NCBI RefSeq assembly: GCF_000718775.1
Contig: NZ_JOCB01000076.1
Location: 9,662 to 73,661, forward strand
Direction of reading: 5' to 3'
Length of the DNA stretch: 64,000 nucleotides
DNA from: Streptomyces sp. NRRL S-31
Lineage (GTDB): Bacteria > Actinomycetota > Actinomycetes > Streptomycetales > Streptomycetaceae
Positions 17,398-25,916 of the stretch are shown here, piece after piece. The notes beneath the pieces were generated by a model. It saw nothing but the letters and a program-made list of their open reading frames with translations. It did not search any database and was not told where the DNA came from. The position numbers were made by a program, and so were the translations under genes. The first letter of the stretch is position 1, and each line of letters begins with the position of its first letter.

Positions 17398-17416
17398 TCA
17401 CGCCTCTCTCGTCAGG

Positions 17417-18487
17417 TCAGGCCGCCGGAACGGCCACTTCCGCGTGCTGCCCGCCACCGAGCACCACCTTGAGCGCGCCGGTCTCGGCGGCCTTGGCGAA
17501 CACCTCGTACGCCTCCTCCATGCGTTCCAACGGGAAGGTGTGCGTGACGAGTTGACCGGACGGCAGCCGGCCGGCGGCCGCCATGCGCAGCAGGGCCGGG
17601 GTGGAGCAGGTGTCCACCAGCCCCGTGGTGATGGTGACGTCCTTGCTCCACAGTTCCTCGAGGTGCAGTACGGCGGGCCCGCCGTGCACGCCGATGTTGG
17701 CCACGTGCCCGCCGGGGCGGACGATCCTGGTGCACAGTTCGAAGCTCTCGGGAGCGCCGACCGCCTCCACGACGACGTCCGCGCCGAGTCCGTCGGTCAG
17801 GTCGGCGACCAGTGCGTCCGGGGTCTCGCGCCCGTCGGCCACCGCGTCGGCGCCGAGCCGGCGGGCCGCCTCCAGCCGGGCCGGGGCCAGATCGACGGCG
17901 ATGATCCGCTCGGGCGAGAGCAGGCGGGCCGTGGCCACCACGGCCAGGCCGACGGGGCCGGCGCCGACGACGGCGACGGTGTCCCCGGGCCGTACCCGCC
18001 CGTTCAGCACGCCCACCTCGTAGGCGGTCGGGAAGATGTCCGCGAACAGGACGGCGTCCTCGCCGCTCAGCGCGGCGGGCAGCGGATGCGCGGACAGGTC
18101 GGCGTGCGGCACGCGGACGTACTCGGCCTGGGTGCCGTCGATCAGCCGGCCGAGGATCCAGCCCCCGCCGCCCCGGCACTGGCCGTACCGGCGCTCCCGG
18201 CAGAAGCGGCACCGGCCGCAGGAGGTGATGCAGGAGATCAGCACCCGGTCACCGGGGCGTACGGTGCGGACGTCGCTGCCGGCTTCGACGACCTCCCCGA
18301 CGGCTTCATGGCCGAGGACGGTGCCGGGGCCGACCTCGGGCACGTCTCCGCTGAGGATGTGCAGGTCGGTCCCGCAGACGGTCACGGTGCCGACCCGCAC
18401 GATCACGTCGTCGGGGTCCTTGACGGCCGGGTCGGGGACGTCCTGCCAGGACGCCCGCCCGGGACCGTGGAAGACAAGGCCCTTCAT
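17417..18487 (-). CDS. Zinc-dependent alcohol dehydrogenase (MDR)
   Basis: 356 aa from ATG 18487 (AAGGGGG upstream; an upstream in-frame GTG lacks a site). A medium-chain dehydrogenase: catalytic zinc ligands in TVCGTDLHIL and LGHEAVGEV, four structural-zinc cysteines in CGRCRFCRERRYGQC, and the Rossmann motif VAVVGAGPVGLAV. It oxidises alcohols or reduces aldehydes with NAD(P)(H). Within a hypoxia-type island it may re-oxidise NADH. It leads the XRE-PPOX gene. Confidence 0.88.
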   Translation of the reverse strand: MKGLVFHGPGRASWQDVPDPAVKDPDDVIVRVGTVTVCGTDLHILSGDVPEVGPGTVLGHEAVGEVVEAGSDVRTVRPGDRVLISCITSCGRCRFCRERRYGQCRGGGGWILGRLIDGTQAEYVRVPHADLSAHPLPAALSGEDAVLFADIFPTAYEVGVLNGRVRPGDTVAVVGAGPVGLAVVATARLLSPERIIAVDLAPARLEAARRLGADAVADGRETPDALVADLTDGLGADVVVEAVGAPESFELCTRIVRPGGHVANIGVHGGPAVLHLEELWSKDVTITTGLVDTCSTPALLRMAAAGRLPSGQLVTHTFPLERMEEAYEVFAKAAETGALKVVLGGGQHAEVAVPAA

Positions 18488-18617
18488 GGCGGTGCGCACC
18501 CCCTTCGGTGTCACGGGACGCGGTTCCGGCGTTCACGACGGGGGCGTGGCCGGAGTCCGGCGGGGTGCCGGAGGTGCCCCGCATGTTCAGCCTGCACGGC
18601 CGGACGCCATCGCGCTT

Positions 18618-18631
18618 GGGCCGTCCGGTCC
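18618..18631. promoter_or_regulatory. Degenerate OsdR-like box
   Basis: GGGCCGTCCGGTCC matches 11 of 14 positions of GGGCCGATCGGCCC. It lies about 131 bp upstream of the alcohol dehydrogenase start in the divergent intergenic region. Confidence 0.35.
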
Positions 18632-18700
18632 TGCCTGCGAGCCGCTCGGCGCCCACCGGCGGCGCGGTCGCGTCCCCGGGTCCGTGCGGCCTCGTCCGGT

Positions 18701-18714
18701 GGGCCGATCGGCCC
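18701..18714. promoter_or_regulatory. Perfect OsdR-like box GGGCCGATCGGCCC
   Basis: A 14-bp perfect palindrome 36 bp upstream of the STAS gene's ATG, in the region divergent from the alcohol dehydrogenase. The core is identical to those at 24552 and 25860. Confidence 0.65.
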
Positions 18715-18749
18715 TACCGTCCGTGCGCGGCATCCGCTTCGCTCGTTCC

Positions 18750-19124
18750 ATGTCCGAGAACCAGACGCGGGCGCCCCTGGTCCCCGCCGACCGCATGTCG
18801 CGGGCGACCCTGGTGCCCGCCGACCGCTCGGGGGACGGCGCGACCGTCGTGGCCCTGCGCGGGGAGATCGATCTGCTGGCCGCGATGGCGCTGGCGGAAC
18901 GGCTGGACACGCTCACCGCCGCCCCGAGGCCCGATCTGGTGCTCGACCTGCGGCCGGTCACGTTCATCGACTGCGCCGGGCTCGGCATCCTGTGCCGGGT
19001 GCGCAACCGGGCCCTCGCCCGGCAGGGCCGGCTGCGGCTGGTCACCGAGAGCACCCGGTTCCGGCGGCTGCTGCGCGTCACCGGGCTCTCGGAGGTCTTC
19101 GAGGTGCAGCCCCGGCTCCCCTAG
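18750..19124 (+). CDS. STAS-domain anti-sigma factor antagonist
   Basis: 124 aa. GEIDLLAAMALAERLDTL and LVLDLRPVTFIDCAGLGILC are the SpoIIAA-like STAS pattern; the phosphorylatable residue would be in the IDCAGL loop, where Cys replaces the usual Ser/Thr. This may abolish control by kinase phosphorylation. No ribosome site is visible before ATG 18750; MSRATL at 18795 is an alternative. It lies 16 bp before a CBS-BON gene and just after a perfect OsdR-like box. Confidence 0.8.
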   Translation: MSENQTRAPLVPADRMSRATLVPADRSGDGATVVALRGEIDLLAAMALAERLDTLTAAPRPDLVLDLRPVTFIDCAGLGILCRVRNRALARQGRLRLVTESTRFRRLLRVTGLSEVFEVQPRLP

Positions 19125-19140
19125 TCGTCACGGAGGCACC

Positions 19141-19794
19141 ATGTACGGCAGCACCTACATCGTCGGCGATGCCATGACCCAGACGGTCGCCGCCGTGGGC
19201 CGGCGGGCCCCGTTCAAGGAGATCGTGCGGCTGATGCAGGAGTGGCAGGTCAGTGCGCTGCCCGTCACGGAGGGCGAGGACCGGGTGGTCGGCGTGGTCT
19301 CCGAGGCCGACCTGCTGCCCACGGAGGCGCTCCGGGACGATCAGCCGGACGGCCGCGCCCGCCGCGAGCCCGCCGCCCCGGCCACGGCGGGCGCTCTCAC
19401 CGCGGAGGACCTGATGTCCGCTCCCGCGATCACCGTGCCCGCCGACGCCACCCTGGCCCAGGCCGCGCGCATCATGGCCCGGGCCGGCGTCAAGCGGCTG
19501 CCCGTGGTCGACGGGCACGGGCGGCTGGCGGGCATCGTCAGCCGCTCGGACCTGCTCAAGGTGTTCCTCCGCGCCGACGAGGACATCGCCGAGGAGGTCC
19601 GGCGCGATGTCGTCTCGACCCTCCTGCCGCCACCGGCCTCGATCCTCCGGGTGGAGGTGAGTGACGGGGTCGTGACGCTCACCGGCCGGCTCCGCGACAC
19701 CGCGCTGGTCCCCGTGGCCGCGCGACTGGTGCGGGCCGTGGAGGGCGTGGTCGACGTGGCGTTCGATCTCGCACCCGTCCGACCGCGCGCCTGA
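19141..19794 (+). CDS. CBS-pair plus BON-domain protein
   Basis: 217 aa, a clear paralogue of the protein at 15907 with the same order: CBS1 (VVGVVSEADLLPTEA), CBS2 (AEDLMSAPAITVPADATLAQ, LAGIVSRSDLLKVFL), BON (LRVEVSDGVVTLTGRL). GGAGG precedes the ATG. It forms an operon with the STAS gene. CBS domains probably read adenylate energy charge during stress. Confidence 0.88.
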   Translation: MYGSTYIVGDAMTQTVAAVGRRAPFKEIVRLMQEWQVSALPVTEGEDRVVGVVSEADLLPTEALRDDQPDGRARREPAAPATAGALTAEDLMSAPAITVPADATLAQAARIMARAGVKRLPVVDGHGRLAGIVSRSDLLKVFLRADEDIAEEVRRDVVSTLLPPPASILRVEVSDGVVTLTGRLRDTALVPVAARLVRAVEGVVDVAFDLAPVRPRA

Positions 19795-19812
19795 CGCGCC
19801 GCACTCCTGACC

Positions 19813-19876
19813 CGCCGTACACACGAGCCGCCGTACGCACGAGCCGCCGTACGCACTTACCGCCATACGCCGATGG
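19813..19876. repeat. 16-bp tandem repeat
   Basis: Three full units and one partial of CGCCGTACGCACGAGC with small variations (19813-19828, 19829-19844, 19845-19860, then CGCCATACGC...). It lies between the CBS-BON gene and the universal stress protein gene. Confidence 0.7.
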
Positions 19877-19949
19877 CTCCCCGGCTGGCACAGTGGCGTC
19901 GGCCCGGGCAGCGTGGACAGTACGGCAACGAGTGGCGGTGAGGTGGTCC

Positions 19950-20399
19950 ATGCAATCCCCTGAACCGAAGACCCGCGTGGTCGTGGGTGTCGACGGCTCC
20001 CCGTCGTCGCACGCGGCGCTGCGCTGGGCGACGCGGTACGCGGATCTCGTCGGCGCGTTCGTGGAGGCCGTGTACGCCTGGGACACGCCGTCGGCGACCG
20101 GCTGGGCCGGGCCCGCGATCGATCCCGAGTTCGACCTGGAGCAGGCGAGGGAGCGGTTCTCGACGGAACTGCGCGCCGTCTTCCCGGACGAGCGGCCCGT
20201 CGGGTTCCGGGAGTACCTGGTGGAGGGCGACCCGTCGGAGGTGTTGATCGCCGCCTCGGAGGGGGCGGAACTCCTCGTCGTGGGCCGCCGTGGGCGGGGC
20301 GGCTTCGCCCGGGTGATCCTGGGGTCCGTGAGCCAGCGTTGCGCCCAGCACGCGGCCTGCCCGGTCGTCGTGGTCCGGCACGACAGCCAGGTGCGCTGA
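19950..20399 (+). CDS. Universal stress protein, single domain
   Basis: 149 aa from ATG 19950 (GAGGTGG upstream). UspA fold: VVVGVDGSPSSHAALRWA at the N-terminus and the ATP-binding signature GRRGRGGFARVILGSVSQRC (G2xG9G(S/T)) near residues 113-132, ending VVVVRHD. It is likely an ATP-binding cytoplasmic stress protein. It is convergent with the tandem-Usp gene. Confidence 0.9.
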   Translation: MQSPEPKTRVVVGVDGSPSSHAALRWATRYADLVGAFVEAVYAWDTPSATGWAGPAIDPEFDLEQARERFSTELRAVFPDERPVGFREYLVEGDPSEVLIAASEGAELLVVGRRGRGGFARVILGSVSQRCAQHAACPVVVVRHDSQVR

Positions 20400-20414
20400 T
20401 CCCGGTTCGCCGGT

Positions 20415-20434
20415 CCCCTTCCCTTCGGGGAGGG
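20415..20434. terminator. Short hairpin between convergent Usp genes
   Basis: CCCCTTCCC-TTC-GGGGAGGG can fold into a compact stem-loop exactly between the two stop codons and may terminate from both sides. Confidence 0.45.
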
Positions 20435-21313
20435 TCACCGTCGCGGGACGACGGCCACCGGGCAGTGGGCGTGGTGCAGCAGCGTGTGGGCCACCCGGCC
20501 GAGCTGGAGCCCGAAGGGGCCGTTCCGGCGGCGGGGGGATCCGACGACGACGAGGTCGGCGGCGGCCGTGAGGTGCAGGAGGACCTTGCGGGCCGGGCCC
20601 TCCGGTGTCGTGGGACGCACCCGTACCCCCGGATGGGCGGCGGTCGCGTCGCGCAACAGCGTGTCGAGCAGGGCGGCCGCCTCCTCCTCGGGGTGGTGCG
20701 TGGCGTCCCCGGCGAGCAGGGCCCGGCCGGCGTACACGTGGGCGGGGCGATGCCAGGCCCGGGCGACGTCCAGGACGCAGCCGCGTGCCCGCGCCTCCTC
20801 GAAGGCGAACCGCACGGCGTCGGTGCCGGTGGCGGGTTCTCCGGCACCGAGCAGGACGCGCCCGTGGGTGCCGGCCACACCGGCCGGGTCCCCGCGGACG
20901 ACGACGACCGGGCAGCGGGCCCGGGCGGCCACGGTCAGCCCGACCGAACCGAGCAGCATCCCCTTGATCCCGCCCCGGCCGCGTACGCCGGTCACCACCG
21001 CGAAGGCTTCGTCGCCCTCATGGAGGAGGGCGTCCACCGCCTCCCGCGGAAGGACGTCGGTGGTCGTCCTGACGTCCGGACCGCGCAGGTGGGCCCGTCG
21101 CGCCGCCGAGGCGACGATGTCCTCGGCCATCGTCTGCTCGGCGGGGATCTCGGGACTGCCCGCCGGAAAGGCCCCTTCGTAACGCTCCCAGAGGGAGGCG
21201 TACACCAGCCGGAGCGGCAGACCGCGGCGGGCCGCCTCGTCCACCGCCCAGTCGACGGCCGTGAGGCTGGGCTCCGACCCGTCCACGCCCACGACCAGGG
21301 GTAGTGCCGTCAT
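20435..21313 (-). CDS. Universal stress protein, tandem domains
   Basis: 292 aa with two UspA domains. Domain 1: LVVGVDGSEPSLTAVDWA, then GVRGRGGIKGMLLGSVGL. Domain 2: from GRVLLGAGEPATGTDA to VVGSPRRRNGPFGLQLGRVAH. ATP-binding loops are intact in domain 1 and altered in domain 2. ATG 21313 follows AAGGCGG. Probably co-transcribed with the Usp gene at 22355. Confidence 0.9.
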   Translation of the reverse strand: MTALPLVVGVDGSEPSLTAVDWAVDEAARRGLPLRLVYASLWERYEGAFPAGSPEIPAEQTMAEDIVASAARRAHLRGPDVRTTTDVLPREAVDALLHEGDEAFAVVTGVRGRGGIKGMLLGSVGLTVAARARCPVVVVRGDPAGVAGTHGRVLLGAGEPATGTDAVRFAFEEARARGCVLDVARAWHRPAHVYAGRALLAGDATHHPEEEAAALLDTLLRDATAAHPGVRVRPTTPEGPARKVLLHLTAAADLVVVGSPRRRNGPFGLQLGRVAHTLLHHAHCPVAVVPRR

Positions 21314-21449
21314 CGGTGCACCGCCTTTCACGGGGCCGCCCGCGGGCGGCGCTGGGCTTCCCTGCCACCGTGACACGCCCGGACGGCGGACACGAACGGA
21401 CCCGTGCCCCCTGTCCTGCGTCCTGCGTCTTCTGTGTCCTCTGTTCCGT

Positions 21450-22355
21450 TCAGTCGTGCGGGACGACGGCGACGGGCGCCGTGGCGTGATGCAGGACGGC
21501 ATGCGCCACCGGCCCGATGCGCGCCCCGAACGGTGCGGGGCGCCGCCGGCGGCCGACGACGACCAGGGACGCCTCGCGTGCGGCGTCGATCAGCCGCTCC
21601 GCCGCGCTGCCCGCCCCGCACTCCTCGACGACCTCGACGCCGGGGTACGTCCGCCGCCAGGGGAGCAGCGACTCGGCCAGCGCGGCCTGCTCCTGCTTCG
21701 CGAACCGGTCGCCGATGGACGGGTCGTAGGCGAGCCCGTAGACGTAGTACGGCGGCAGGGCGTAGGCGTGCACGGCCCGTACGGCGGTCCCGCGGTGGGC
21801 GGCCTCCTCGAAGGCGAAGGCGAACAGCGTGTCGTCCGGGGCGGTGACGTCCACCCCGAGGACGACGGGACGGTAGGCCGTCGCGGCGGACGGGATGCCG
21901 GTGGCATCCGTCTCGTGCTCGTCGGCGGCCTGTTCCCCGGCCCGGACGAGCACCACGGGCCGCTCGGCGTGGGCGGCGACCGCCAGCCCGACGGAGCCGA
22001 CCAGGAAACCGGCGACACCGCTCAGCCCGCGGGAGCCCAGTACCGTCAGCGCGCTCTCGCCGGCCGCCGCGGTGAGCACCTCGCCGGGGTCGCCCTCAGG
22101 CTGCTCCACGGCGACCTCCAGCCCGGGGTGGCGCAGCCGCAGGCCCTCGGCCATCTCGCCGGGGACGCCCCCGGCCGGGTCCGGGCGCGGTTCCACGACC
22201 GGCAGCGGGGCCTGGGCGAGGGGGACCGGCACCGGCTCCCACACGTGCACCAGCCGCAGGGCCAGCCCGCGGGACCGCGCCTCACGGGCCGCCCACTCGG
22301 CGGCGGCCCTGCTCTCCGGGGAGCCGTCGAGACCCACGGTGACGCTGCGGGACAT
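21450..22355 (-). CDS. Universal stress protein, tandem domains
   Basis: 301 aa, two UspA domains (SVTVGLDGSPESRAAAEWA with GSRGLSGVAGFLVGSVGL; RPVVLGVDVTAPDDT with VVGRRRRPAPFGARIGPVAH). GGAGGTGG supports ATG 22355. A paired OsdR-like box lies 83 bp upstream, so this gene and the downstream Usp are likely induced by the OsdR-like regulator. Confidence 0.9.
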   Translation of the reverse strand: MSRSVTVGLDGSPESRAAAEWAAREARSRGLALRLVHVWEPVPVPLAQAPLPVVEPRPDPAGGVPGEMAEGLRLRHPGLEVAVEQPEGDPGEVLTAAAGESALTVLGSRGLSGVAGFLVGSVGLAVAAHAERPVVLVRAGEQAADEHETDATGIPSAATAYRPVVLGVDVTAPDDTLFAFAFEEAAHRGTAVRAVHAYALPPYYVYGLAYDPSIGDRFAKQEQAALAESLLPWRRTYPGVEVVEECGAGSAAERLIDAAREASLVVVGRRRRPAPFGARIGPVAHAVLHHATAPVAVVPHD

Positions 22356-22437
22356 GGTGTCCACCTCCTGGTGTCGGGATCACCACCAGCTTCCCGGCCG
22401 GCCCCGGCGGGCGGCAGGGCCCCGAGGTCCCCGCGCG

Positions 22438-22470
22438 GGGCCGACCGGCCCTGGTGGGACCGGGCGGGCC
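22438..22470. promoter_or_regulatory. OsdR-like box upstream of the Usp operon
   Basis: GGGCCGACCGGCCC (22438-22451, one mismatch) is followed about 19 bp later by a half-site GGGACCGGGCGGGCC. Distance to the Usp start codon is 83 bp. Confidence 0.55.
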
Positions 22471-22531
22471 GACAAGAGCCGCGAAGGACACCGGGCGCCA
22501 AGCCGGCATGGCCCCGTTCGACACCGGGCGG

Positions 22532-24277
22532 CTACTCCTCCGGGTGCGTCGGCGTCTCCCTCAGGGGCGCGTGCCAGACCAGTCTGGTGCCTCCGTCGCG
22601 CGGGCGGCCGAGTTCCAGGTCGCCGCCGAGGTCGCGGGCGCGTTCCGCCATGTTGCGCAGACCGCTGCGGCGGCCCTCGGGCGGGATGCCGACGCCGTTG
22701 TCGGTGACCGTGAGCCGCACTTCCTTCCCGTCGGTCTCCAGCACCACGTCGGCGCGGTCGGCGTGCGCGTGCCGGGCGACGTTGGCGAGGGACTCGGACA
22801 GGACGGCCACGACGTGGTCGGCGGTCTCCCGGGGCACATGGGTGTCGAGCAGGCCCTCCATCCGGAGGCTGGGGGCGAAGCCCAGTACGGGTGCCGCCTC
22901 GCCGGCCACCCGTACCGCACGGGCCCGCAGCCCGGGTGCCTCGTCGTCGTCACGGCTGCGCAGGCCGAAGATGGTCGATCGGATGATCTTGATGGTCTCG
23001 TCGAGGTCGTCCACGGCCCGCCGCACCCGCTCGGACGCCTGCTCGTGCTGGATGAACCGGCCGGCGCTCTGGAGCGTCATGCCGGTGGCGAAGAGCCGCT
23101 GGATGGCCAGGTCGTGCAGGTCCCGGGCGATGCGGTCGCGGTCCTCCAGGAGCGCGATCTGCTCGGCGTCCCGCCGGCGCTCGGCCAGCTCCATGGCGAC
23201 GGCGGCCTGCGCGGCGAACCCCTTCAGCAGTTCGGTCTCCGGCTCGGAGAAGTCACCGGCGTCCGTCTCGCGGGCCAGCAGGACCACGCCCCGGACCCGG
23301 TCCTCCCGGCCGATCGGGACGGCGACGGCCGGACCGAGGCCGGCGAACCGTGGCGGGCCCGCCGTGACCCGGTCGTCGTGCGAGACGTCGGTGCTGGTCA
23401 CAGGGGCGCCGAGGGCGAACGCCCGGCCGGTGAGGGTGCCCTCGACGGGCAGCACCAGACCCCGGTGCGCGTCGGCCTGCCGGCCGATGGCCAGCTCCAC
23501 CGCGAGGGTGCCGGTGTCCTTGACGGGAGTGGCCACGGCGGCGAGCGCGGAGCCGCTGATGTCCCGGGCCCGCTCCGCGATCAGCGCCAGCACCTCGTGC
23601 TGGTCGGCGCCGGACATCAGGCAGCGGCTGATCTCCGCGTTCGCCAGCAGCCAGCGCTCGCGCAGCCTGGACTCCTCGTACAGGCGGGCGTTGTCGATCG
23701 CCACGCCCGCCGCGACGGCCAGCGTGGCGAGCACCGACTCGTCGTCCTCGTCGAACCGGAGCCCGCCCCGCTTCTCGGTCAGGTAGAGGTTGCCGAAGAC
23801 CTGGTCGCGCACCCGGATGGGTACGCCGAGGAAGGTGTTCATCGGCGGGTGGTTCGGCGGGAAGCCGTACGACGCCGGGTGCTCGGAGAGCTTTGCCAGC
23901 CGCAGCGGCTCGGGGTGGCGGATCAGCTCGCCGAGGATGCCGTGGCCCTCGGGGAAGGGGCCGATGCGGGCGATCTCCGGCTCGCCGATGCCGTGCGTGA
24001 TGAACGCCGAGAGCCGTCTGCCGCCGGAGCCGATCACACCGAGGGCCGCGTACTCGGCGTCGACCAGGGCCGCGGCGGCCTCCACGATGCCGCGCAGCAC
24101 CTGCTCCAGGTCCAGTTCGCGGCCGACGGAGAGCACCGCCTCCAACAGGCTGTGCACCTTGTTCTGGGTGCCGCGGGCGGCGTCCAGGCGAGCCTGTAGC
24201 TCCTCCAGCAGCTCGTCCAGCCTCAGCTGCGGCAACCGTACGAGGCGTGCCTCCCCGGCGCCCTCGGAGCCTCCCAC
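22532..24277 (-). CDS. Two-GAF sensor histidine kinase, OsdK/DevS-like
   Basis: 581 aa from GTG 24277, chosen because GGGAGG is 7 nt upstream. GAF1 about 45-200, GAF2 about 218-365, HisKA_3 with phospho-His388 (ARDLHDLAIQRLFATG), HATPase with N-box ESLANVARHAHA (495-506) and DNGVG (526-530). Sequence and layout match the mycobacterial DevS/DosT and Streptomyces OsdK family, cytosolic sensors of hypoxia or NO. His143 in PNHPPMNTFLGVP sits where, as I recall, DevS/DosT keep their haem-ligating His; this needs an alignment. There are no membrane segments. The likely partner is the regulator at 25099. Confidence 0.85.
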   Translation of the reverse strand: MGGSEGAGEARLVRLPQLRLDELLEELQARLDAARGTQNKVHSLLEAVLSVGRELDLEQVLRGIVEAAAALVDAEYAALGVIGSGGRRLSAFITHGIGEPEIARIGPFPEGHGILGELIRHPEPLRLAKLSEHPASYGFPPNHPPMNTFLGVPIRVRDQVFGNLYLTEKRGGLRFDEDDESVLATLAVAAGVAIDNARLYEESRLRERWLLANAEISRCLMSGADQHEVLALIAERARDISGSALAAVATPVKDTGTLAVELAIGRQADAHRGLVLPVEGTLTGRAFALGAPVTSTDVSHDDRVTAGPPRFAGLGPAVAVPIGREDRVRGVVLLARETDAGDFSEPETELLKGFAAQAAVAMELAERRRDAEQIALLEDRDRIARDLHDLAIQRLFATGMTLQSAGRFIQHEQASERVRRAVDDLDETIKIIRSTIFGLRSRDDDEAPGLRARAVRVAGEAAPVLGFAPSLRMEGLLDTHVPRETADHVVAVLSESLANVARHAHADRADVVLETDGKEVRLTVTDNGVGIPPEGRRSGLRNMAERARDLGGDLELGRPRDGGTRLVWHAPLRETPTHPEE

Positions 24278-24420
24278 TGCCGTTCCTCCCAGCCCCCGGT
24301 CCTGCGTACGGCCGCCCCGCCCGGGATTCACGGTGGCGGACCGGGCAAGGGGGACGATACGCCACGGCGGGCCGGCGTACATCCGGCACCCGGCGCCTGC
24401 CCCGCCCGGCGCGGCGCGGC

Positions 24421-24540
24421 GGCGGCGACCGGCGTACGGACGCGGGCGACGACCGGCGTCCCGACGCGGTCGGCGACCGGCCTACGAACGCGGGCGGCGA
24501 CCGGCGTACGGAGGGCACGGACGCGGCGGCGACCGGCGTG
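24421..24540. repeat. 24-bp imperfect tandem repeat
   Basis: About four and a half copies of GCGACCGGCGTACGGACGCG-type units between the kinase start and the OsdR-like palindrome. It probably has no coding role. Confidence 0.65.
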
Positions 24541-24546
24541 GGCCCC

Positions 24547-24570
24547 GGGTAGGGCCGATCGGCCCTACCC
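24547..24570. promoter_or_regulatory. 24-bp perfect OsdR-like palindrome
   Basis: The core GGGCCGATCGGCCC (24552-24565) is extended symmetrically by GGGTA on the left and TACCC on the right, giving a 24-bp perfect palindrome. It is 30 bp upstream of the PPOX gene start at 24601 and 270 bp upstream of the kinase start on the other strand, so it could serve both. Confidence 0.75.
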
Positions 24571-24600
24571 CTTCCGGCCACCCGCGCGGACGATTGCCTG

Positions 24601-25059
24601 GTGCTTCAGAACGGGCTTCAGAACGGGCGTCGCAACGGGCTTCACGACGGGCTTCACGATGGCGGCTTCCACGCGCTGGACAGGCCGGCGTGCCTGCGGC
24701 TGCTGGGCGGGGTCCCGGTCGGTCGCGTCGTGTACACCGAGCGGGCGCTCCCGGCCGTGCTGCCGGTCAACTTCCGTCTGGACGCGGACTCCTCCGTGGT
24801 GCTGCGGACCTCGGCCGGCTCGGACCTGGTGCGCGCGGTCGACGGTGCCGTCGTCGCCTTCGAGGCGGACGAGTTCGACGCGGTGACCCGCTCGGGCTGG
24901 AGCGTCGTCGTCACCGGCCGGGCCGCGCTCGTGACGGATCCGGCCGAGCGGGAACGCCTCGCGGGCAGCGGTCTCGACTCCTGGATGCCCGTGCGGGACG
25001 GGGTGTTCGTGCGGATCGCGTCGGACATGGTCAGCGGCCGCCGGCTGACGGGGACGTGA
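24601..25059 (+). CDS. PPOX-fold flavin/F420-binding family protein
   Basis: 152 aa from GTG 24601. The split-barrel pattern [27 protein letters not shown]...[24 protein letters not shown] is shared with the protein at 28447 and the XRE fusion at 16708. The N-terminus is a repeat (NGLQNGRRNGLHDGLHDGG) encoded by 12-bp DNA repeats, so the true start may be later. These proteins bind FMN or F420 and are common in dormancy regulons. It lies directly behind the strongest OsdR-like palindrome. Confidence 0.82.
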   Translation: MLQNGLQNGRRNGLHDGLHDGGFHALDRPACLRLLGGVPVGRVVYTERALPAVLPVNFRLDADSSVVLRTSAGSDLVRAVDGAVVAFEADEFDAVTRSGWSVVVTGRAALVTDPAERERLAGSGLDSWMPVRDGVFVRIASDMVSGRRLTGT

Positions 25060-25098
25060 CCGGCCGGGACCGCCCCGGCCGGACCGCTCCCCCGGTGC

Positions 25099-25794
25099 TC
25101 AGCGGCCGTCGGCGCGCAGCCGGTCCCGGGCCTGGGTGGCGATGACGGCGGCCTGGATGCGGCGTTCGACGCCGAGCTTGGCGAGCAGCCGGGAGATGTG
25201 GTTCTTCACCGTCTTCTCGGCCAGGTACAGCCGCTGACCGATCTGCCGGTTGGTGAGGCCCTCGCCGATGAGGGCCAGGATCTCGCGCTCCCGCTCGGTC
25301 AGTCCGGGCAGGACGTCCGGCTCGGCCTCCTCCCGCCGCGGCCCGCCGCGCAGCCTGGCCATGAGCCTGGTGGTGGCGCTGGGGTCCAGCAGCGACTGCC
25401 CGCCGGCCACCGTGCGCACGGCCGAGACCAGGTCCGAACCCTGGATCTGCTTGAGGACGTACCCGGAGGCGCCCGCCATGATCGAGTCGAGCAGCGCCTC
25501 CTCGTCGTCGAACGAGGTCAGCATCAGACAGGCCAGCTCGGGCAGGTGTGAGCGCAGCTCCCGGCAGACGGTCACCCCGTCGCCGTCCGGGAGCCGGACG
25601 TCGAGGACGGCGACGTCGGGGCGGAGGGCGGGGACCCGGACGAGGGCCTGGGCGACGGTGGCCGCCTCGCCGACCACCGTGATGTCCGGTTCGTCGTCCA
25701 GCAGGTCGTGCACCCCGCGCCGTACCACCTCGTGGTCGTCGAGGAGGAAGACCCGGATCGGGTCGTCCGGGCCGGCCTGCTCGCGCTCCGCCAT
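25099..25794 (-). CDS. LuxR-type response regulator, OsdR/DevR-like
   Basis: 231 aa from ATG 25794 (AAGGAG upstream). The receiver starts [20 protein letters not shown], phospho-Asp65 is in [13 protein letters not shown] and the conserved Lys is in YVLKQI. The C-terminal [23 protein letters not shown]...[12 protein letters not shown] is the DevR type. It is the probable partner of the kinase at 22532; the gene is separated from it only by the PPOX gene. Two OsdR-like boxes lie 62-98 bp upstream, implying autoregulation. Confidence 0.88.
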   Translation of the reverse strand: MAEREQAGPDDPIRVFLLDDHEVVRRGVHDLLDDEPDITVVGEAATVAQALVRVPALRPDVAVLDVRLPDGDGVTVCRELRSHLPELACLMLTSFDDEEALLDSIMAGASGYVLKQIQGSDLVSAVRTVAGGQSLLDPSATTRLMARLRGGPRREEAEPDVLPGLTEREREILALIGEGLTNRQIGQRLYLAEKTVKNHISRLLAKLGVERRIQAAVIATQARDRLRADGR

Positions 25795-25855
25795 GGTCGC
25801 TCCTTGTCGCGTGTTCGGTTCTCCCCGACGATCCTCCCGTCCTCCGGCCGCGCCG

Positions 25856-25892
25856 ACCAGGGCCGATCGGCCCTGGTTGGGACGATCGGCCC
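25856..25892. promoter_or_regulatory. Tandem OsdR-like boxes before the response regulator
   Basis: A 22-bp perfect palindrome (25856-25877, core GGGCCGATCGGCCC with CCA/TGG flanks plus one pair) is followed by GGGACGATCGGCCC (25879-25892, one mismatch). Centres are 19 bp apart, about two helical turns, as for paired DevR boxes. Confidence 0.75.
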
Positions 25893-25916
25893 GGTCCGGG
25901 GCGCCTGTCCGCGCGG

